The notes beneath the pieces are model-generated. The model was not told where the DNA came from. It did not search any database and saw only the letters and a list, made by a program, of their open reading frames with translations. 64,000 bases of DNA from Coniella vitis (lineage: Eukaryota; Ascomycota; Sordariomycetes; Diaporthales; Schizoparmaceae). Below are positions 57,809 through 64,000 of the stretch, one piece after another; the first letter of the stretch is position 1; the number at the start of each line of letters is the position of its first letter. The DNA lies in assembly GCA_011317545.1 (NCBI GenBank), contig WUJK01000001.1:2647001-2711000 (forward strand). The letters run 5' to 3'. The position numbers and the translations under genes are program-made.

Positions 57809-58491
57809 GGTGTAAGGTGAAGAAGAGAGGCTAGGGCTTTTTGTAACGCGCAGACTGCGAAGAAGCAATTCCAAAGCGAACGAGACGGGGTTGTTCTTGG
57901 TGGAGGGCAGAAGGTCGGGGAGATTCGCGAGGCACACTGGGACGGTGGACCCTGAACAACAGCGCGCCGAATGGTTGCTTCTGCTTCTCCTTTTCGCGCT
58001 TGCAACCTTGTGAAGAAGCCATTGCTCAGTTCCCCTCTGGAGAAGCAAAGATCCCTGCACTTCTGATTTACTATGTACTTGTACTATGATATGGTAGTAA
58101 ACGGCTATGCCCAATCCCATCGGGCTAGCAGGGGTAGCAGGGGCAAAGCAGGGTGCAATAGCAACAACGCTCTCAGTGCGTTCACCCGTCCACCCCAGGC
58201 CCGCTGCTGACGCGCTTCAGGCACAATGGAGAGTCTACTACTATGGTAACAATGCACGATCCGATAACCCACTTTCCATGTTTGTGATCCCAAAAAGCAC
58301 AGGAGCCAGCACAACCAAGCTCGCCAAACCCAATTCACCAATTCGCCCAAAAATCTGTGCGAGCCTAGCAGCTCCAGCGCCCTCGCTGCCTATCAAAGAC
58401 ACGCGCTTTCTGCTACTGTTCGGTGTGCATCTTGTTACAAGGCTGGCCCGCCGTGGCATGCGGATGAGCAGAGTCGGGGTCGAGAGAGACA
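57809..58491. promoter_or_regulatory. Divergent promoter region, FPP synthase / Cdc23
   Basis: 683 bp between two divergent start codons. It contains a perfect copy of the 9-bp element (58069-58077) followed ten bases later by a near-copy (TACTATGAT). No coding frame supported. I could not identify a sterol-response site. Confidence 0.5.
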
Positions 58492-60642
58492 ATGGTGTTT
58501 ACTGAACAAGACATTGCGAACTTGCGAGCCTCGCTACAAGATGCAGTAGTCAAGTGCTCAGAGAGATGTTTGTACCAGTCGGCAAAATGGTGATTTTTCC
58601 TCGGTCCCAAACACTCGCGCTCTCTGTCTGTTGTCCTTGGTTGCTAACACCACAACACAGGGCCGCAGAGTTGCTAGACTCGCTTCCAGAGCCAGCAGCC
58701 CCGGCAGATGGACGAGTCAAAATCACACATACCCCCAGAGGGTACATGCCCGCCATATTGACGCCAAACCCTGACGAGATGGAGGCCGAGCTGGAGGCCG
58801 TCGAGTTCAACAAGTACCTCATGGCCAAGTCTTTCTTTGACTGCAGGGAATTCGACCGTTGCACGGCAGTGTTTCTCCCAGATTCTCTCTTTTCAACCAT
58901 ATTAGCTGCCAAATCTGATGCATCACCGCTTCTTGCGTCTCAGAACAAGGCCAAGGACCCTGCTACGCCATCTGCTGCGTATGGATTGCGCAGCACCAGT
59001 CTTCCCGAGCTGAGCCAAAAGAGTTTGTTCCTGGCACTGTACGCCAAGATGCTGTCGGGCGAGAAGAGGAAGGATGAAGACTCCGAGATGGTCATAGGCC
59101 CTCAAGATATAGGCTCTGTGTCGAATAAGCACCTGCCAATTATCAGCCGCTACCTCAAGACCTGGTTCGACGAGCGTCGTTCCTCACCTCATGACATATC
59201 CTACGAAGGCAGCCAGGGCTGGCTCGAGTATTTGTAGGTGTTTGCTTGCTATGCATGTTATCGTTGGCAGGATCAGTAAACTGACAGTGTGTTCCAGATA
59301 TGGCATGGTCTTGGCCAAGCAAAAGAACACCGATGAAGCACTGCAATGGTTCTTGCGGAGCGTGCACCTCTTTCCCATGAATTGGGGTTGCTGGCTGGAA
59401 ATGACATCGGCCATCAGCCGTGTCGAGATGCTAAACAAGATCATACCTCGACTCCCGCAGCACATTGTTTCGTACATGTTCCACATTCACACCTCGCTCG
59501 AGCTCTACCAGCCGACCACTGAGCTTCAAACGGCTCTGGCCCAACTGCAAGAGATATTCCCGGATTCCCCCTTCCTTCTCACTTGCTCAGCTCTGTACCT
59601 CAACCATACAAAAGCTCTCAAGGAAGCTGCCGCAGAATTCAGTCACCTCTTGTCTCTCCACCCACATCGTCTGGACCAGCTCGATATCTACTCCAATATC
59701 CTCTATGTGCTCAATGAGCGGCCGAAATTAGCATTTCTAGCTCATCTCTGTTCCAGTGTTGACAAATTTCGACCTGAGTCGTGCGTCGTCATTGGCAATT
59801 ACTATTCGCTCCTTTCACAACACGAGAAAGCCGTGCAATATTTCCGCAGGGCCTTAGCTCTTGATCGCTCTTGTCTTTCGGCCTGGACGCTCATGGGCCA
59901 CGAATACGTGGAGCTCAAAAACACGCATGCTGCCATTGAATCCTATCGACGCGGAGTGGACATCAACCGAAGAGACTACCGTGCTTGGTATGGCCTGGGC
60001 CAAACGTATGAAATGCTTGAAATGTACCAATACGCCCTTTGGTATTACAAAAAAGCTGCTGGTCTGCGACCCTGGGATGGCAAGATGTGGATGGCCGTGG
60101 GTGCTTGCCTCCAAAAGCTGGGCCGCGAGCGGGACGGTATCAAGGCACTGAAACGGGCCCTGCTCGCCGATACATACTACGAGTCCTCAAACAGCAGTTT
60201 TGGCAGCGCGGGCGGCTTGAACCGCGCCATCTTGGGCCATTTGGACACTGACGTCTTGATCCAGATTGCCACCATGTACGACACGCTTGACGAGGAGGAA
60301 GAGGCGAGATCATATATGGAACTTTGTGTGGCGCAAGAAGATGGCAACGTGGATAATCTAGCCGACCATGCCGTCATGGACGCTGCTGGAAGAGGATCGG
60401 ATGAGGGCTCTGGTACCCGCCACGACGGGGACGCGGCGAACCAGGGCACAGGCGTGACAACGGTGACCAGCAAAGCACGAATGTGGCTGGCCAGATATGC
60501 TCTACGACATGAGGACTATGCCACGGCGAGTCGACTTGCAGACGAGCTCTGTCAGGACGGCCAGGATGTCGAAGAGGCAAAAGCCATCATGCGAGAAGCG
60601 CGCACCCAGATGGAGTTGGCTGAGGGCCATAACGGCAAATAG
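58492..60642 (+). CDS. CDC23: Anaphase-promoting complex subunit Cdc23/Apc8
   Basis: Exons 58492-58589, 58661-59233 and 59298-60642 give 671 residues starting MVFTEQDIANLRASLQDAVVKC. Apc8 is a TPR scaffold subunit of the APC/C ubiquitin ligase that drives anaphase and mitotic exit (family knowledge). The N-terminal helical part has NKYLMAKSFFDCREFDRC. A run of TPR repeats fills about 225-560, for example YGMVLAKQKNTDEALQWFLRSV, NYYSLLSQHEKAVQYFRRALALD, YVELKNTHAAIESYRRGVDIN and GQTYEMLEMYQYALWYYKKAAGLRPWD. Most of the repeats sit in exon 3. Intron 1 uses a weaker donor, GTGATT, but it is needed to keep frame (Trp codon split). The C-terminal third is acidic with a Gly-rich, probably disordered insert, then a final TPR-like helix. 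Confidence 0.94.
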
Positions 60643-61851
60643 GCATGAGTCCTGGCATCGATGCAGAAGTTAAGCTGAGCATGAATGGACTGTGGTTTTG
60701 TGTGCTTGTGAGTTGCGGGGGGGGGGGAGGCGTCAACGATTTGCTGACGATCCCCAGCGATACACAAAAGAAGGGAACGGCTGTTATCAATGTGCCTGCA
60801 GCCAGGAAAGATATCGGAAAACACCGACCCCATTGCCGCTGCGATGACTCACCGTAAGGTGAGAGCAGTTTTCATTTCTCGTCCACCTTTCACGTTCGCT
60901 TGCGGCTCTGACGGTCCTTTTGGCCATATGACCTCGGTTGTGGTGGAAAATATGATACCCCATGCCAGGCTTTGACAGTCTGTCTATAATAATATCAAGA
61001 AACTTTTGACGGACTAACACTGTTCATCTTTCAATGTTACTTGAAGATTTCTAATTCCACCGTTCCGAATTGCGGTCAACATATGTGTATGAAGAGCAAA
61101 CCATCTGAACCAACCCACTGCTCCCAAAAAGGTCTTGCTTTTATCGGATAGTCTACCGGTTTTCTTCCTTAATCTGACATCAATTTGCACTAACCATGAT
61201 GACGTGCAGTCGTGGCTTGCTTAATTTTTTGGTGCTCTTTTGGTAAGCCCACGCACTCAAGTGAGAGTCCAGAATAAGCTGCTCAAGCGTTCGTCGTCTA
61301 CTTCTCTTTTTTGCTTGCTCGCTTTTGTGTACTCTCTTCACAGCACCATTCACGCCTTCTCTCAAGAAACACTTGCCTCTTGGGTCACCTGATAGCGGTA
61401 ATAGAAGAAGGAACCTGACTGATTTTGCTGGAAAGGGGGGGGGGAGGTGCTTTCACCCATACTCGTCTCTCTGCTATTATAGAAAGAATCTCATTTTACC
61501 CTTCCCCCGGTACTTGCTATCCACCATGACGACCACCACCTTCCTTTGTCCTAGCACATCCAACTTTTACGCTTCAATACGAGATATTTTCCGCGCTTGC
61601 AGTTCGCCTGTTCGTTGATTTGTCCCATTCATGCATTTGAATAGTACCCATCCATCTATTGCACACATCTTTCCCCCCCACCCGCTTTTCCGTCTTCAAC
61701 GACAAAGTACCCTCCCCCCTCCTTCCCCCCTTCCCAGAAGAATATCACAAAGTTACCAACATGACTTCGTAAATTCCTGAGTCCTTAAACTGATGGTTGT
61801 AAGCAATAGCAAACACACAAGTCTATCTAGAAAGTTCTGCTTTCTTTCCCC

Positions 61852-61902
<51 letters not shown>

Positions 61903-62667
61903 TTCAACCACTACAACGTAGACTGGTTTCCAGACTAGCGGCTATAGCCGGTGATACAAAGCACAGGACCAAAGAATTGAGAAAGAGGGATTCCACCTTG
62001 TCCGCCCTAGGGCCCGAGGTGACACCATGAATAAAAGCCGCTGACGCTGTTTGGCCACGGCGGAATCTTGGCGGAGAGATCAAGCTTTGCTCAGGCCACT
62101 GGATTTTTAAACTGTTGCGACTGTTCCCCGAAGTACTTACGTAGTAATTCATGGTGTTCACTCGGAAGCAAGCCAAACATCCTCCGCCTATATCCGGCCG
62201 CTTTCGAGTGGTCAACCTGTCACTTATGTGAGGGATTAATCGCCAGATGCAAACCACTCCGCCAATTATCATGCCTCCTGGTGCTGGATGTGTCGCAGCT
62301 TTGGAGGCCACTTCATGGCGTGAAGAGTACAACTTTGAAATATTAAGGTCTATTTAAGTGCCAATTGGGATAATATGTTGTCGTCCAAATACACAATTTC
62401 CACTCCGTTTTGCCACACCATTGTGCTCCGACATTGCAAGTTTGACAAACATGACAGCGAGTCTGCTGTGTCCACTTAAAGGAAAGTCTAGAAGGGTATA
62501 TGCGTGCATGATCATGAGTTTCGTCCCAAATCTCCCGCCTCTCGGAATCCGTCCCATACTATGCTCATTCACGAGGCATACCAAAAGTCGTTCAAAATTT
62601 CGTCGGCACAAGGTAAAAGAAAAAGTGTCAACCTTGAAAGATTTTCACCAAGCAGAATCGCTGCTTC
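60643..62667. other. Gene-poor region, about 2 kb
   Basis: Lies downstream of both CDC23 and the convergent GPI-protein gene. It contains G-runs at 60718-60728 and 61437-61445, C/T-rich plus-strand sequence at about 61490-61860 and the long TC repeat with a CG tail at 61855-61901. No coding frame supported. Confidence 0.5.
61855..61901 (+). repeat. TC dinucleotide tract ending in CG repeat
   Basis: About 20 TC units run directly into four CG units. The polypyrimidine/polypurine part is a mirror repeat able to form a triplex, and the alternating CG part can adopt Z-DNA. Confidence 0.85.
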
Positions 62668-63453
62668 TTAGAGGACGATGGCCGCAAGACCGGCAATGAG
62701 ACCAATGAAACCAGCACCCGTGCCAGCCTTGGAAGCGCCATTGACCGTAACAACGCCAGGAGTGGTTGTCGGAGAAACTGGCGTGTTTGTAGGCGCGCCA
62801 GGAGCAAGAGTGGTGGTACCGGAGAAGCCAGGAGAGCCAGCAGTGGAACCACTGCCACCAATGCCCGTAGTGCCAGAAATATAGGTGGACGCCGGGGGAA
62901 CACTAGTGATCGTCGTCACCACAACGCTGGAGCTGTACGAGGTGGTTGGGGGGGCCGAAGCGGAAGCAGTCACGGTAAGGTTGCTACTCGGGTACGGAGT
63001 GCCAACAGCGCCAGAGCTGGCAGTGGTCGTGCTTTCGCAAGGAACCACCGTCGTGTAACTACTAGTCACAGTAACGGGGGAGGGCGTGGAAATGCTGACG
63101 GTGCAGGGGCAGGCTGCGAGGACGTGTCAGTTTTGCAAACCAAGACAAGAGCAAGGAATCAACTGACGCAGAGTGATGGTGGTCTCCGAGGTCACTGTAT
63201 AGGTAGTGTTGAGGTACGCCCAAGTGGTGGGCGACTGTCAAAAGATCCCAGTCAGCCACAGCTTCGTCCACATGAGGTGAAGGTAGACCAGGAGACTTAC
63301 AGGACAGTACGTGGTCCAAGTAGGAACCACGGTGGTGGTCCAGACCGTACTGATAGCAGTACCTGTGCCCCAGTTGTAGTGGCCACCGCCGTTTCCACCA
63401 GCATGAGCCATGGCAACCAGGCTGGCAAAGGGGGCGAGCTGCTGCAGTCTCAT
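62668..63453 (-). CDS. Ser/Thr-rich GPI-anchored cell-wall protein
   Basis: Exons 63453-63301, 63234-63168 and 63113-62668 give 221 residues. MRLQQLAPFASLVAMAHAGG is a signal peptide with an Ala-His-Ala cleavage type. The mature N-terminus is Gly/His/Tyr-rich (GGNGGGHYNWG), followed by repeated V/T-T-x-P segments (TVWTTTVVPTWTTYCP, TVTSETTITL) and a PCPCTVS pair of cysteines, then a Ser/Thr/Pro/Gly stretch likely to be heavily O-mannosylated. The C-terminus (NGASKAGTGAGF then a hydrophobic end LIAGLAAIVL) fits a GPI attachment signal with cleavage at Asn or Gly. The likely place is the outer wall or plasma membrane, in adhesion or wall structure. No catalytic domain. Confidence 0.88.
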
Positions 63454-64000
63454 CTTGAAGCGATGAAGGCGGATACAGCGGGTTGACAGCGATAGTTGAT
63501 GTCGATGGCGTGGTCGAGCCTAGGGAAGATTCCGCTTTGTTTGGAGCAAGCGAGTGTTGGATGTGAGATGAGAGCCGTGCCTCGACTGATTAACGATTGA
63601 ACAGATGGATGATGGCTGGCAAGTCAACGAGAGGATGGGAAAGGAGAATGGCAGATGGAAGGCCAAGCAAGTGGAATTGCTGAGTTTTATCCTTCCAATT
63701 TCTTCGGCGGTTGAGGTAGGCGTTCGTCCAAACCACAGCTGCAGGGACTGCGAACTGCAGGTGCGTGTGACAGTGATGGCGACAATGACAGCGGCAGGAA
63801 GGAACCGCCAAGATGCAAAAAGAAGGCAGCCGTGGAGGGTGGTACCACCACCGTATCACCGTATCGCCCGGGTGCAGCATCTGGGAGGGGAACAATAAAA
63901 AGAAGGAAGTCACCACGAGACTCACCCCACACTGCCCACCTCGGCGCCTGCCTCCTAAGCACACCTCGTACCTGCCATGAGCCTTACCAGCGCACAACAA
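63454..64000. other. 5' flank of the GPI-protein gene, to window end
   Basis: About 550 bp upstream of the minus-strand GPI-protein gene. The minus-strand frame 63590-64000 runs off the window, is of mixed composition and shows no domain. It probably holds promoter and leader sequence. Confidence 0.45.

Noticed and set aside
43233..61901. CRISPR-like or other spaced repeat arrays
   Set aside because: Repeats here are simple microsatellites (TA, TC, CTG, GGC, CATC), not repeats separated by unique spacers, and the genome is eukaryotic.
1..64000. Intact transposons or viral insertions
   Set aside because: I found no transposase, reverse transcriptase, integrase or capsid-like frame and no long terminal repeats.

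Overview
The window is nuclear DNA of a filamentous ascomycete (Pezizomycotina). It is most likely a Sordariomycete of hypocrealean type, which is an inference from the look of the proteins, not from a search. The signs are short spliceosomal introns with GTRNGT donors, an intron-containing tRNA-Lys, a single dispersed 5S rRNA gene between protein genes, one-gene transcription units on both strands, and long disordered Ser/Pro/Ala-rich protein tails. I rebuilt exon structures by hand and kept only splice choices that hold the reading frame.

Layout. 0.4-1.9 kb: a disordered protein of unknown function (-). 2-14.4 kb: a long stretch with no protein gene I can support. It holds a tRNA-Lys (8.9 kb), an inverted tRNA-Lys fragment (8.7 kb), many copies of a 9-bp element and an AT-rich island. 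14.4-21.3 kb: two tandem paralogs of the protein N-terminal amidase NTA1 (-), both with intact Glu-Lys-Cys triads and long disordered tails. 21.3-25.7 kb: gene-poor. 25.7-27.7 kb: a secreted-side, single-span membrane protein (+). 28.0-29.2 kb: a derlin (-). 30.3-31.9 kb: the ornithine acetyltransferase ArgJ (+). 32.2 kb: 5S rRNA (+). 33.0-37.6 kb: Sac3/GANP mRNA export factor (-). 38.1-39.4 kb: Ltv1 (-), divergent from Lsg1 at 39.8-41.9 kb (+). 42.8-45.3 kb: a six-exon cytochrome P450 (+). 45.3-50.5 kb: gene-poor, including a long pyrimidine-rich leader for the Smi1/Knr4 gene (50.5-52.3 kb, +). 52.3-55.5 kb: gene-poor and partly AT-rich. 55.5-56.2 kb: Vps68 (+). 56.6-57.8 kb: farnesyl diphosphate synthase (-), divergent from the APC/C subunit Cdc23/Apc8 at 58.5-60.6 kb (+). 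62.7-63.5 kb: a Ser/Thr-rich GPI-anchored wall protein (-).

Most genes are conserved housekeeping functions: protein quality control (Nta1 pair, derlin), ribosome assembly (Ltv1, Lsg1, 5S), mRNA export, arginine and isoprenoid synthesis, mitosis, wall-integrity signalling and endosomal sorting. The P450 is the only gene of secondary-metabolite type and has no partner genes beside it. There is no operon logic; the functional pairings worth noting are the divergent ribosome-assembly pair and the tandem Nta1 pair. The least explained signals are a 9-bp element found at least 18 times and only in non-coding DNA, and the short motifs shared by the two Nta1 tails.
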